DNA from: Thermomonas sp.
GTDB taxonomy: Bacteria; Pseudomonadota; Gammaproteobacteria; Xanthomonadales; Xanthomonadaceae
Length of the DNA: 64,000 bases
Direction: 5' to 3'
NCBI GenBank assembly: GCA_020692565.1
Contig: JAIMKJ010000005.1
Coordinates: 1 to 64,000, forward strand
Positions 40,137 to 49,002 of this stretch are shown piece after piece. Position 1 is the stretch's first letter. The number at the start of each line of letters is the position of its first letter. The translations under genes and the position numbers were made by a program. The notes beneath the pieces are model-generated. The model saw nothing but the letters and a program-made list of their open reading frames with translations, had not been told where the DNA came from and did not search any database.

Positions 40137-41051
40137 TTACATGCGCTTGCTGGCAGAAATGTCAGGAACAGAGAGGCCCTTCGATTTCATGAGGTCAAAA
40201 GCTTGTCTAGACGCATTTTCCCGATCCTTTTCCGATACCTTGGCCTCGAATGCTTGCGTGCATTTTCTTGTATCAGAAAAACATGGGGAATCATCCGGGA
40301 CCATCCTGGCATACATGAGTGCTGACATGACAAGTATTGGTGTGGCCTTGTCATCGGAGTTCCCGGAATTAAGATATTGATCGACATCACTCCTAATTTT
40401 GGTCTTCATCTCTGCTGCATAAACATCCAAGAAAACGCAATCTTTAAAAAATGCATTCCCAATTGCCTCGCCGGCAGCAACGCAAACAAGTTTTTGCTTC
40501 TCGCCTTTTCGGATAGCGGCAATTCTTTGGATGTCTGGAGCCTTGAATCTGGCTTGAGGCCCCATGAACATATTGATGCCTTTGAAAACTAGGGATGGTT
40601 CATCGCGGATTCCGCTCTGAATATCTTGGACAATTCCTTCGAGTAAAACAGTTTTTCCTTTGTATTCCTGATCGGCCGCAACCTCATTGTCCGCATATTT
40701 CTTTGCAACTTCCCTTGCTGTTACTTTCACGATGCGGGTATCAAAAGCAATATTCTGCGCGCCATCAACAAACGCTTTTTCTTCATCGTCAATAATCCAG
40801 TTCAGCAGATGATTTTCTTTGCTTGAAAGCTGGTACTTGTAGGCTACTGGCGAAGAATCAGAAGCGCCCTGACTCGTCGAGTCGGTTCCCATCATGGAAA
40901 AAAAGAGCAGCAGGACAGGAATGCCAAAGAAGATGATGCCTGCCCAGTGGATAACGCTTAGGGGTTTTCGGACTTTTGCTCCACATGACGGGCAGCTTCC
41001 CGCCGAATCACTGACTTGCTTTTTGCATTCCTTGCAAGTGATGAGTGCCAT
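40137..41051 (-). CDS. Zinc-ribbon membrane protein with OB-fold-like domain, low GC
   Basis: A 304-residue protein. It has an N-terminal zinc ribbon (CKECKKQVSDSAGSCPSCG, residues 6-24) and one membrane helix (WAGIIFFGIPVLLLFFSM, about 36-53). A tRNA_anti-like OB-fold stretch (YADNEVAADQEYKGKTVLLEGIVQDI, about 118-145) and a Lys-rich C-terminal domain follow. The start at 41051 has AGGGGAAG upstream. By eye its GC content is near 45 percent against about 67 percent for its neighbours, so it was probably acquired horizontally. Function unknown. Confidence 0.8.
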   Translation of the reverse strand: MALITCKECKKQVSDSAGSCPSCGAKVRKPLSVIHWAGIIFFGIPVLLLFFSMMGTDSTSQGASDSSPVAYKYQLSSKENHLLNWIIDDEEKAFVDGAQNIAFDTRIVKVTAREVAKKYADNEVAADQEYKGKTVLLEGIVQDIQSGIRDEPSLVFKGINMFMGPQARFKAPDIQRIAAIRKGEKQKLVCVAAGEAIGNAFFKDCVFLDVYAAEMKTKIRSDVDQYLNSGNSDDKATPILVMSALMYARMVPDDSPCFSDTRKCTQAFEAKVSEKDRENASRQAFDLMKSKGLSVPDISASKRM

Positions 41052-41084
41052 GCTGTCTTCCCCTGAGTTATCTAAGCGCACTTG

Positions 41085-42026
41085 TTAAGTAAAGCCGGAA
41101 TCCACCGAAATCCCCGCCAGCCGCCGCAGCGCCTCAGCGTACTTGGCGCGCGTACGATCGATCACCTCCGCCGGCAGCCTCGGTCCCGGCGCGGTCTTGT
41201 CCCAGTCCAGGGTTTCCAGGTGATCGCGGACGAACTGTTTGTCGTAGCTCGGCGGGCTGATGCCGACCCGGTATTCGTCGGCGGGCCAGTAACGCGACGA
41301 ATCGGGGGTCAGCATTTCGTCCATCACGTACAGGCGGCCGTCGGCGTCGGTGCCGAATTCGAATTTGGTGTCGGCCAGCAGGATCCCGCGCTCGGCGGCG
41401 TAGGCGGCGGCGTAGCGGTAGATGCGCAGGGTCGCGTCGCGCACCTGCTCGGCCAGTTCGGCACCGACGGTCTTCACCATCGTGTCGAAGTCGATGTTTT
41501 CGTCGTGGTCGCCCACCGCGGCCTTGGTCGACGGCGTGAAGATCGGTTCCGGTAGCTGTTCGGCCTGTTCCAGCCCGTTGGGCAGGGTGATGCCGCTGAC
41601 ACGCCCGGTGCGCTGGTAGTCCTTCCAGCCGCTGCCGATCAGATAACCGCGGGCGATGGCTTCCACCGGCACCGGCTTGAGCCGGCGGGTGACCACCGCG
41701 CGCTTCGCGTACAGCGAGGCGTCGACGCCGGCCGGCAGCACGCTGGCCACGTCGATGCCGGTGAGATGGTTGCGCAGGATGTGCGCGGTCTTGTCGAACC
41801 AGAAATGGCTGATCTGGCAGAGCATCTCGCCCTTGCCCGGGATCGGGTCGGGCAGCACCACGTCGAAGGCGCTGAGCCGGTCGGTGGCCACGATCAGCAG
41901 CAGCGGGCCGTGGTCGCGGGCCTCGGACGGCAGCGCGGCGGGTGACAGGTCGAACACGTCGCGGACCTTGCCGCGATGGCGCAGGGTCAGGCCGGGCAGA
42001 TCGGATTCAAGCAGAGTGGTCGCCAC
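41085..42026 (-). CDS. purC: Phosphoribosylaminoimidazole-succinocarboxamide (SAICAR) synthase
   Basis: ATP-dependent ligation of aspartate to CAIR in purine synthesis. It has 313 residues beginning [28 protein letters not shown] at a GTG at 42026, which matches the N-terminus of relatives. Diagnostic blocks are [61 protein letters not shown] and [17 protein letters not shown]. Longer in-frame readings run into the divergent J-domain gene and are rejected. Confidence 0.96.
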   Translation of the reverse strand: MATTLLESDLPGLTLRHRGKVRDVFDLSPAALPSEARDHGPLLLIVATDRLSAFDVVLPDPIPGKGEMLCQISHFWFDKTAHILRNHLTGIDVASVLPAGVDASLYAKRAVVTRRLKPVPVEAIARGYLIGSGWKDYQRTGRVSGITLPNGLEQAEQLPEPIFTPSTKAAVGDHDENIDFDTMVKTVGAELAEQVRDATLRIYRYAAAYAAERGILLADTKFEFGTDADGRLYVMDEMLTPDSSRYWPADEYRVGISPPSYDKQFVRDHLETLDWDKTAPGPRLPAEVIDRTRAKYAEALRRLAGISVDSGFT

Positions 42027-42140
42027 GCGCAGTCCGTCGGGATCGGTCGGGCCGCCTAGTGTAAGGCGCTGCGACCGGCTTGGGACGGCGGGTGGCGTCG
42101 GCCGCGCCATCGGGCCTGCGGCGCCTGTAGACTCGGCCCC

Positions 42141-42470
42141 ATGAAGCGCTGGTACGGAAAACTGTTCGGATTCATCGCGGGTTGGCTGCTGCTGCGGCAC
42201 CCGTTCGGCGGTCTGCTGGGCCTGATACTGGGCCACGCCTTCGATGCGGACTGGTTCAAGAGCAAGCGCGACACCCCGTACCGGGTGCTGGGCGTGGCCG
42301 AAGACGCCACCGACACCGAGGTCGAACAGGCCTACCGCCGGCTGATCAGTCAGTACCACCCCGACAAACTGGTCGGCGTGGCCGAAGAGCTGCGCCGCCA
42401 GGCGGAAGAGAAAGCCGGCGACATCAACGCCGCTTACGACCGGATCAAGGCGCTGCGTCGCCCGCGTTGA
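42141..42470 (+). CDS. Short membrane-anchored J-domain protein (DjlA-like, no TerB domain)
   Basis: A 109-residue protein. The N-terminus [30 protein letters not shown] has the Gly-zipper-like membrane segment of DjlA, followed directly by a J domain ([36 protein letters not shown] near residue 72). The central TerB domain of full DjlA, about 150 residues, is absent. It would recruit DnaK to the inner membrane. It is divergent from purC across 114 bp. Confidence 0.88.
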   Translation: MKRWYGKLFGFIAGWLLLRHPFGGLLGLILGHAFDADWFKSKRDTPYRVLGVAEDATDTEVEQAYRRLISQYHPDKLVGVAEELRRQAEEKAGDINAAYDRIKALRRPR

Positions 42471-42479
42471 CGCCGTGTG

Positions 42480-42508
42480 GCGGGACCGCGCCGGAGCTGC
42501 GGTCCCGC
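42480..42508. terminator. Bidirectional hairpin between convergent genes
   Basis: GCGGGACCGC and GCGGTCCCGC form a perfect 10-bp stem with a 9-base loop between the J-domain and outer-membrane barrel genes. No long T-run is present. Confidence 0.6.
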
Positions 42509-42534
42509 GTTGCTTGCAGATCTGATGTCGCCGA

Positions 42535-43371
42535 TCAGAAGCGATACGTCGCCGTCAGACGCACGCTGTCCAGATCGAAATCGTCGTCGCTGCGGCGGAA
42601 GTCGGTGCCGTTCGGATTCTGCAGGATGAAGGGGTTGGTGGCCGGGGCCGGGCCTTGGGCGCGCACGCGGTATTCGTCGTCGCTCAGCTGGGTGCGGATG
42701 TATTCCACGCCCACTGCGAACGCGCCGATCCGGCGTTCGTAGCCGATGCCGAGCTGGGCGCCGGAGGCGTTGCCGTCGCCGTTGTCGATGAAGGTATTGA
42801 CGCCGTTGCTGGTGAAGAAGGTGTTCTCGATCTTCGCCCGCGCGTAACCGCCGGTGACGTACACCAGGTTCTCGCTGCTGTCGCCGAACGCGGCGCCCAC
42901 GCGGGCGCGGATCGCGGCCACGCCGTCGACCTTGCGCAGCATGGTGTAGCGCGCCGGAGTGGTGCTGAACGAGGACACGGCGTCGCGCGCGTCGTTCATG
43001 CCGTACTCGCCGACCACGCCCACCACCCAGTTGCCGAACTGCCAGTCGTAACCGCCGCGGATGCCCCAGTCGGCACCGCCGCTGTTGCTTTCGCAGCCGG
43101 CGCCCGGTGTCGCGCCGCGGGCCACGCCGTTGCAGGAACCGGGCGAGAACGCGTCGGCGCCTGCGCCGGTCCGCACGGTGTCGCCGAACTGGCCGTCGAG
43201 GTCGGTGTCGAACAGGAACCGGTCCGAACCGTCGTCCGGATCCATGACCTGGCCGACGAAACCGCCGACGTAGCCGCCGGTCCAGTCGTCGGACGATTGG
43301 GCCAGCGCCGGCTGTGCGGCGGCGGCGGCGAGGAGGGCGAGGACGATGGGGGCGTGCTTGGGCAGAGGCAT
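42535..43371 (-). CDS. Outer-membrane beta-barrel protein (OmpA/porin-like family)
   Basis: 278 residues with a signal peptide ([23 protein letters not shown]) and a small barrel: alternating strands such as [80 protein letters not shown], ending [11 protein letters not shown] with the terminal Phe needed for barrel insertion. AAGGAG lies 7 bases before the ATG at 43371. It resembles the OMP_b-brl surface proteins found in alpha- and gammaproteobacteria. Acidic [17 protein letters not shown] near the start could bind calcium. Role unknown. Confidence 0.87.
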   Translation of the reverse strand: MPLPKHAPIVLALLAAAAAQPALAQSSDDWTGGYVGGFVGQVMDPDDGSDRFLFDTDLDGQFGDTVRTGAGADAFSPGSCNGVARGATPGAGCESNSGGADWGIRGGYDWQFGNWVVGVVGEYGMNDARDAVSSFSTTPARYTMLRKVDGVAAIRARVGAAFGDSSENLVYVTGGYARAKIENTFFTSNGVNTFIDNGDGNASGAQLGIGYERRIGAFAVGVEYIRTQLSDDEYRVRAQGPAPATNPFILQNPNGTDFRRSDDDFDLDSVRLTATYRF

Positions 43372-43624
43372 GGGATTCTCCTTTGTGATTGTGCGGGCGC
43401 ATTCCGCCCGAGGCGTAGGACGCGGCCGGCATCCAGCCGATTGCGCGCGTTCAAAGCGGGTTACGCGCATCCGCGGGATGCGGATGCAACCGCCGCCTGA
43501 ACGGCCGACATCGAGTCGCCGACATGCGCAACCGAGATGAACGCCAGGCCCGGCACGCGGAGCCGCGCTTGGCCCGCTTCCCCGAGGAGGCGACAATGCC
43601 CGCCTGTCCGCCCGAGCCCCGCCC

Positions 43625-44311
43625 ATGCAGCCCACCGTGATCGCCCCGTCCATCCTCTCGGCCAATTTCGCCAGGCTCGGCGAAGAGGTCGACAACGTCC
43701 TCGCCGCCGGCGCCGACTGGGTGCATTTCGATGTGATGGACAACCATTACGTGCCGAATCTCACCATCGGCCCATTGGTCTGCGAGGCGCTGCGCAAACA
43801 CGGGGTGACCGCGCCCATCGACGTGCATCTGATGGTGGAGCCGGTGGACCGCATCGTCCCGGACTTCGCCCAAGCCGGCGCGTCGCTGATCAGCTTCCAC
43901 CCGGAAGCCAGCCGGCACGTGCACCGCACCATCCAGTTGATCAAGGCGCAGGGCTGCCAGGCCGGCGTGGTGCTGAACCCGGCCACGCCGGTGGACGTCC
44001 TGGATTACGTGCTGGAAGAGCTCGACCTGGTGCTGCTGATGTCGGTCAATCCCGGCTTCGGCGGTCAGAGCTTCATTCCCTCGGCGTTGGACAAACTGCG
44101 GGCGGTGCGCCAGCGCATCGATGCCGTGGTCGCGCGCACCGGCCGGCCGATCCGGCTGGAAATCGACGGCGGCGTGAAGCCCGACAACATCGCCGAGATC
44201 GCGAACGCCGGCGCCGACACCTTCGTCGCCGGGTCGGCGATTTTCGGGCAGCGCGACTATGCCGCCGTGGTTGCGCAGATGAAGGCCGCCGTCGCCGCCG
44301 TGCGCGCATGA
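43625..44311 (+). CDS. rpe: Ribulose-phosphate 3-epimerase
   Basis: TIM-barrel enzyme interconverting ribulose-5-phosphate and xylulose-5-phosphate in the pentose phosphate pathway. It has 228 residues. Metal and catalytic blocks are [58 protein letters not shown] and [12 protein letters not shown]; phosphate binding is by the glycine-rich AGSAIFG. Its TGA overlaps the ATG of the lipid kinase gene by 4 bases. Confidence 0.97.
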   Translation: MQPTVIAPSILSANFARLGEEVDNVLAAGADWVHFDVMDNHYVPNLTIGPLVCEALRKHGVTAPIDVHLMVEPVDRIVPDFAQAGASLISFHPEASRHVHRTIQLIKAQGCQAGVVLNPATPVDVLDYVLEELDLVLLMSVNPGFGGQSFIPSALDKLRAVRQRIDAVVARTGRPIRLEIDGGVKPDNIAEIANAGADTFVAGSAIFGQRDYAAVVAQMKAAVAAVRA

Positions 44312-45246
44312 CCGCGGACGTCTGGCTGATCCTCAACGGCAAGCAGGCGAACGACGAGGCCGTGCGGCTGGCGGTGACATCGATGCGTGAACGCGGCATG
44401 CGTCTGGCGGTGCGGGTCACCTGGGAAGCCGGGGACGCCGTGCGCTACATCGACGAGGCGGTCGTCGCGAACGCGCGCGCGGTGATCGCCGGCGGCGGCG
44501 ATGGGACGCTGCGTGAGGTCGCCGCGGCGCTGGCGCAGCGCGACGCGCCGGCCGAGGCATTGCCGGCGCTGGCGGTGCTGTCGCTGGGCACCGCCAACGA
44601 TTTCGCCACCGCCGCGAGCATTCCGGTCGAAGCCGAAGCGGCGCTCGATCTGGTGCGCACCTCGACAGCGCGGCCGGTGGACGTGCTGCGCATCGATGCG
44701 GACGGCGTGCAGCACTGGTGCATCAATCTGGCATCGGGCGGCTTCGGCACCACTGTCACCACCGAGACCCAGGAAGGCCTGAAGAAAATGCTCGGCGGTC
44801 TGGCGTACGTCGTCAGCGGCCTGGCGCGCATGGGCCAGATCGAATCCAGCCACGCGCGCTTCGAAGCCGAGGACTTCGCGTGGTCGGGCGATTTCATCGC
44901 CCTGGGCATCGGCAACGGCCGCCAGGCCGGCGGCGGGCAGGTGCTGTGTCCGGATGCGGTGATCGACGACGGCCTGTTGGACATCACCCTGGTGCCGACG
45001 CTGGAGGGCGAAGTCGCCGCCACCGTCGGGACGTTGCTTGCCGATGGCAAGCAGGCCGCGCTGGAACGGGTGTCGACGCGTCTGCAGCGTCCGCGGCTGG
45101 CGATCGCTGCGGACGAGCCGCTGACGCTCAATCTGGACGGCGAACCGGTCGAGGCGCGCGCGTTCCGGATCGAATGCGTCCTCGGCCGACTGCGGATGCA
45201 CCTGCCGCCGGACTGTCCGCTGCTGACGGCGAACGCGTCGGCCTGA
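44308..45246 (+). CDS. yegS: YegS-like lipid kinase
   Basis: A 312-residue diacylglycerol-kinase-fold enzyme. The nucleotide-binding motif is [18 protein letters not shown] near residue 60 and [12 protein letters not shown] follows near residue 95. The second domain has [35 protein letters not shown]. coli YegS phosphorylates phosphatidylglycerol in vitro. It is translationally coupled to rpe and ends at a strong intrinsic terminator. Confidence 0.93.
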   Translation: MTADVWLILNGKQANDEAVRLAVTSMRERGMRLAVRVTWEAGDAVRYIDEAVVANARAVIAGGGDGTLREVAAALAQRDAPAEALPALAVLSLGTANDFATAASIPVEAEAALDLVRTSTARPVDVLRIDADGVQHWCINLASGGFGTTVTTETQEGLKKMLGGLAYVVSGLARMGQIESSHARFEAEDFAWSGDFIALGIGNGRQAGGGQVLCPDAVIDDGLLDITLVPTLEGEVAATVGTLLADGKQAALERVSTRLQRPRLAIAADEPLTLNLDGEPVEARAFRIECVLGRLRMHLPPDCPLLTANASA

Positions 45247-45255
45247 TCGGCGCGG

Positions 45256-45356
45256 AAAACAGAACGCCGGCAAGTCGGCGAGGGTGCCCAGAACAAAACG
45301 CCGGCAAGCCGGCGAGGGTGCCCAAAACAAAACGCCGGCAAGCCGGCGTTTTGGGC
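45256..45356. repeat. Three tandem 34-bp repeats
   Basis: Units at 45256-45289, 45290-45323 and 45324-45356. Each contains the hairpin word CGCCGGCAAGCCGGCG (unit 1 has one change) and the first two end GAGGGTGCCC. The third diverges at its end to GTTTTGGGC, where it forms the terminator. The pattern suggests that a terminator was duplicated twice. Confidence 0.9.
45329..45352 (+). terminator. Rho-independent terminator of rpe-yegS
   Basis: AAAACGCCGGC, loop AA, GCCGGCGTTTT: a perfect 11-bp stem ending in T4. An alternative pairing of GCCCAAAAC with GTTTTGGGC extends it. It is 83 bases past the yegS stop and is the third of the tandem repeats. Confidence 0.85.
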
Positions 45357-45635
45357 AACACATTTGGAAGCAATCCCGCTTCCGTCCGTCTTCCTTGCGA
45401 TGGACTCTTATTCTCCGGGCGAACGGTGACGGTTCCGTGACGGTTGCATGGCGCAGGTGCGACGCCGATCGGAAGCCGTTAGCATGGCCGACCATGCACC
45501 GATCAACGAAACGGATCACGCCCCGGCATCGATCGGCCGCACCGGCTGCCACCGCCACGCGGGGTGGCGCGAACGGACGATGGCGTGGTTGAGCCGGGCC
45601 GTTCCTTCTCCGCCGATTTTTCAAGGATCCATCGC
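45357..45635. promoter_or_regulatory. Region upstream of trpE
   Basis: The 389-bp gap between yegS and trpE holds the tandem repeats and then about 280 bp with no credible gene. A tandem GTGACGGTT pair at about 45425-45442 and a ribosome binding site AAGGA at 45623-45627 are visible. I looked for a Trp-rich leader peptide with an attenuator and did not find one. Confidence 0.4.
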
Positions 45636-47126
45636 GTGATCTCGTTCGAACAATTCCAGCAATACGCCGCCGAAGGGCACACGCTGATCCCGGTCGTGCG
45701 CGAGGTGCTCTCCGATCTCGACACGCCGCTGTCGGTGTATCTCAAACTCGCCGACGGTCCGCACACCTATCTGTTCGAGTCGGTCGAGGGCGGCGAACGT
45801 TTCGGCCGCTATTCGATCATCGGCCTGCCCGCGCATCGCGTGTACGCGTTCGCCGGCCACACCCTGTTCGTCACCGAACTGGGCGAGCTGACCGAAAGCC
45901 GCGTGGTGGACGACCCGCTGGCCGAAGTCGAGCGCCTGCGCAGCGCCGAGCGCATTCCGCGCCTGCCGGGGCTGCCCGGATTCACCGGTGGTCTGGTCGG
46001 CTGGTTCGGCTTCGAGTGCATCCAGTACGTCGAGCAGCGCCTCAGCGGCGCCAGCAAGCCGGACGAACTCGGCACGCCGGACATCCTGCTGATGGAAAGC
46101 CGGGATGTCGCGGTGTTCGACAACCTCAAGGGCCGGTTGTATCTGATCGTTCACGCCGACCCGCGCGAACCGCAGGCGTGGGGGCGTGCGAACCGGCGTC
46201 TGGACGCGCTGACCCACCGCCTGCGCCAGGGCGGCCCCGGTTATCCCGAAACCCGCGACTCGGTCGGGCTGAACGAAGGCGATTTCGTCTCCGGCTTCAC
46301 CCGCGAGGGCTTCATCGCCGCGGTCGAGAAGTCGAAGGCATACATCCGTGCCGGCGATATCTTCCAGGTCGTGTTGAGCCAGCGCCTGTCGGTGCCGTTC
46401 CGCGCACGCCCGGTCGATGTCTACCGCGCGTTGCGGGCATTGAACCCGTCGCCGTACATGTATTTCCTCGATGTCGGCGGCACCCAGGTCGTGGGTTCGT
46501 CGCCGGAGATCCTGGTGCGGCTGGAGCACGACGATGCGGGGCAGGGCACCGTCACCGTGCGCCCGATCGCCGGCACCCGCCCGCGTGGACGTACGCACGA
46601 AGAAGACCTCGCGCTGGAAGCCGAACTGCTGGCCGACCCGAAGGAACGCGCCGAGCATCTGATGCTGATCGATCTGGGGCGCAACGATGTCGGCCGGGTC
46701 AGCGAACCGGGCACGGTGGAAATGGGCGAGCGTTTCGTGATCGAACGCTACAGCCACGTCATGCACATCGTCAGCGAAGTCACCGGTCGCCTGAAGGACG
46801 GCATGAGCTACGCCGACGTGCTGCGCGCGACCTTCCCCGCCGGCACCGTCAGCGGCGCGCCGAAGATCCGCGCGCTGGAAGTGATCCGCGAACTGGAGCC
46901 GGTGAAGCGCAACGTCTACGCCGGCAGCATCGGCTACATCAGCTGGCACGGCGATGCCGATACCGCCATCGCGATCCGCACCGCCGTGATCCAGGACGGC
47001 AAGCTGCACGTGCAGGCCGGCGCCGGCATCGTCTACGACTCCGACCCGCAGAAGGAATGGGAAGAGACGATGAACAAGGGACGCGCGCTGTTCCGCGCGG
47101 TGGAAGAGGCGGCGCGGGGGCTGTAG
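45636..47126 (+). CDS. trpE: Anthranilate synthase component I
   Basis: Converts chorismate with ammonia (from TrpG) to anthranilate, the first step of tryptophan synthesis. It has 496 residues from a GTG at 45636, with AAGGA 8 bases upstream, giving [24 protein letters not shown] as in relatives. The upstream in-frame ATG at 45564 adds 24 unconserved residues. [22 protein letters not shown] segment [19 protein letters not shown] supplies feedback-binding residues. [43 protein letters not shown] and [14 protein letters not shown] are catalytic blocks. The partner trpG is not in the window. Confidence 0.96.
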   Translation: MISFEQFQQYAAEGHTLIPVVREVLSDLDTPLSVYLKLADGPHTYLFESVEGGERFGRYSIIGLPAHRVYAFAGHTLFVTELGELTESRVVDDPLAEVERLRSAERIPRLPGLPGFTGGLVGWFGFECIQYVEQRLSGASKPDELGTPDILLMESRDVAVFDNLKGRLYLIVHADPREPQAWGRANRRLDALTHRLRQGGPGYPETRDSVGLNEGDFVSGFTREGFIAAVEKSKAYIRAGDIFQVVLSQRLSVPFRARPVDVYRALRALNPSPYMYFLDVGGTQVVGSSPEILVRLEHDDAGQGTVTVRPIAGTRPRGRTHEEDLALEAELLADPKERAEHLMLIDLGRNDVGRVSEPGTVEMGERFVIERYSHVMHIVSEVTGRLKDGMSYADVLRATFPAGTVSGAPKIRALEVIRELEPVKRNVYAGSIGYISWHGDADTAIAIRTAVIQDGKLHVQAGAGIVYDSDPQKEWEETMNKGRALFRAVEEAARGL

Positions 47127-47170
47127 CGCGCGGGATCGGGACAATTCCTGCGGCAGTACGGACCGCAAAC

Positions 47171-47202
47171 GAAAACGCCCCGCATTGCTGCGGGGCGTTT
47201 TC
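47171..47202. terminator. Bidirectional rho-independent terminator after trpE
   Basis: GAAAACGCCCCGCA, loop TTGC, TGCGGGGCGTTTTC: a perfect 14-bp stem with a T4 run on the plus strand and also on the minus strand, suited to both trpE and the convergent effector gene. Confidence 0.9.
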
Positions 47203-47229
47203 CGTTTTGCGGTCGTGCGCCGGAAGGGT

Positions 47230-48717
47230 TCAGAGTTTCGCCATCATGCGCTGGGGCTGTTCCTGCGCCTGTTCGGCGACGCGGGGCTGATCGAGGGTTT
47301 TCAGGCTTGCCTGGGTCGGTTGCTGCAGGGCTTCGTCGACCTTCATCACGAAGCGCTTCGCCGAATCGACGTTGCCCGAGGCATCCCACGCCGCGAAGCC
47401 GTTGACCGACGGGTCGCCGGATTTCTGCACGTGATGCACACCACCGAGACTGGTGAAACCCTGCTCGTGCATCTTCGCCGCGATCGCGGACGCCGCACGC
47501 GTGCGGTCGGCGACGTTCTCGATGCCCGGGATCGGGTGATCCTTCTCGATGTGCGCCAGGCGCTGATAGACCGCATCGACCAGCGGATAGGGGCTTGCCT
47601 GCGATCCGCCACCGCCCGGGGAGGGCGGATGCTTCGCCGCGTTGATGGTGGCATTGACCTCACGGAAGGTGTCGCGGTCCAGCGTGCCCGTGAGATAGCC
47701 GACCGCGAGCTTTTCTTTCAGGCCATCGGCCTGTTCCTTGCTCAGGGCGCCGGGCTTCGTGTATTTGTCGACGCGGTCCCAGGCGTAGTCCGCCCAGCGC
47801 GTGTCGGGATTGGCGCCATCCCACGGCGCCTGCGTCTTCGTGCCTTCGCGGAAGAACTGCAGCCGATCCTCGCCGCCGTCGTGGCGGAAGGCCATGCGCA
47901 GCTCGACGTTGGTGATCGATCTGAGCTGATGGCCGGAGCTCGATGCGCGGCCGTCGTCGGTGCGCTTTTCCGCGGCGACATCGGGGTCGAACCGGTTCGG
48001 CGCCTTGGGATCCTTCGATCCCAGTTCGAACAGGATGCGTCCCTGTTCCTGGCCGAACTGCAGGCCGTACTTGCAGGAGATCGCGGTCTGGTGGCGGAAC
48101 ATCACCTGCGCTTCGCTGCGCCCGTCGCCCTGGACCAGGGGCATGTTCTCCTTTTTCGCCATCTCGGCGACATCGCCGGTCAATGTGCGGGTGGGCGAAT
48201 GCTTGGAGGCGAGCAGGCCTTCCTGGTAGCGCTCGTACACGACCTGCTGTTCGGGCGGATGCTGCGCGGTGGACTGCTGCCGATGTTCGCGCAGGGCTTC
48301 CTGCTGGATCATGGGCGTCGGGTACAACTGGCGGGCCTCGGGATTGAAGATGCTGAGGTCGCGGACGCCGTCGGTCTGGAAGGTGCGGAATGCGTTGTTG
48401 TTGAGCGCGTCGGCGGTGGTCGGGCCGCGCGTTTCCGCCTCGGGCCGGCCGCCGCTCTTGTCCTGCGTCAGCAGCATCTTCGCGAACGGGTGCGGCCGGG
48501 TGTCGTCGAAGTTGTAGATGCCGCCGATGCTGCGGACATGCTCGCGCGCGGTCTCCAGGCCGTAGACCAGATTCACCGAATCGGGGTTCTGCGTCATGGT
48601 GCGCAGCAGGTCGACGGGCTGCGGCGGAGAAGAACCGCCCGGAGGCGGGCCGCCTTGTCCCGACTGTCCCTGCTGGCCTTGGCCTTCGGTCGAGGTGTCC
48701 TTGGTTCCTTTGGGCAT
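47230..48717 (-). CDS. Putative type IV secretion effector with XVIPCD-like C-terminus, unknown toxin domain
   Basis: A 495-residue soluble protein with no signal peptide, starting at ATG 48717 with AAAGGAGAA just upstream. The first 35 residues are Gly/Gln/Pro-rich. Residues about 36-370 form a domain that I do not recognise, with repeated NPDSVNLVYGLETAREHVRSI-type helices. The C-terminal 110 residues (PYPLVDAVYQRLAHIEKDHPIPG, ENVADRTRAASAIAAKMHEQGFTSLGGVHHV, FAAWDASGNVDSAKRFVMKVDEALQQP, then a Gln-rich tail) follow the layout of the XVIPCD domain that binds VirD4 in Xanthomonadales bacteria-killing type IV systems, but it is diverged. No immunity gene is directly adjacent unless the 50403 protein serves both. 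Confidence 0.65.
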   Translation of the reverse strand: MPKGTKDTSTEGQGQQGQSGQGGPPPGGSSPPQPVDLLRTMTQNPDSVNLVYGLETAREHVRSIGGIYNFDDTRPHPFAKMLLTQDKSGGRPEAETRGPTTADALNNNAFRTFQTDGVRDLSIFNPEARQLYPTPMIQQEALREHRQQSTAQHPPEQQVVYERYQEGLLASKHSPTRTLTGDVAEMAKKENMPLVQGDGRSEAQVMFRHQTAISCKYGLQFGQEQGRILFELGSKDPKAPNRFDPDVAAEKRTDDGRASSSGHQLRSITNVELRMAFRHDGGEDRLQFFREGTKTQAPWDGANPDTRWADYAWDRVDKYTKPGALSKEQADGLKEKLAVGYLTGTLDRDTFREVNATINAAKHPPSPGGGGSQASPYPLVDAVYQRLAHIEKDHPIPGIENVADRTRAASAIAAKMHEQGFTSLGGVHHVQKSGDPSVNGFAAWDASGNVDSAKRFVMKVDEALQQPTQASLKTLDQPRVAEQAQEQPQRMMAKL

Positions 48718-49002
48718 GGTATTTCTCCTTTGACTGGCCGCTCGTCCGGCGGCATGAAGCCGTCCTGGCGCCGCGTCGCTTTCGACATGCAGGCCGTGCA
48801 TGGGCGCCGTCGCCCGACTTTACCCCTTCCCTCCGGGAAAATCCCGGCGCGCCAGGCATGGCGCCGCGTAACGCGGCGGGGCGCTTCGCATTCGAATCAT
48901 CGCGCGCGACTTGGCGCCTGTTTGAAATCTGCCGATCTGCACGGGATGCAATGTGCTTTGGATGGTTGCCATTGCGGGAGCGCCGAGGATTGGAGCAGGC
49001 GC

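Noticed and set aside
45256..45356. CRISPR array
   Set aside because: The three 34-bp repeats are directly adjacent with no spacers, and the last is a terminator.
45357..45635. trp attenuator and leader peptide before trpE
   Set aside because: No short open frame with tandem Trp codons and no pair of mutually exclusive hairpins could be found.
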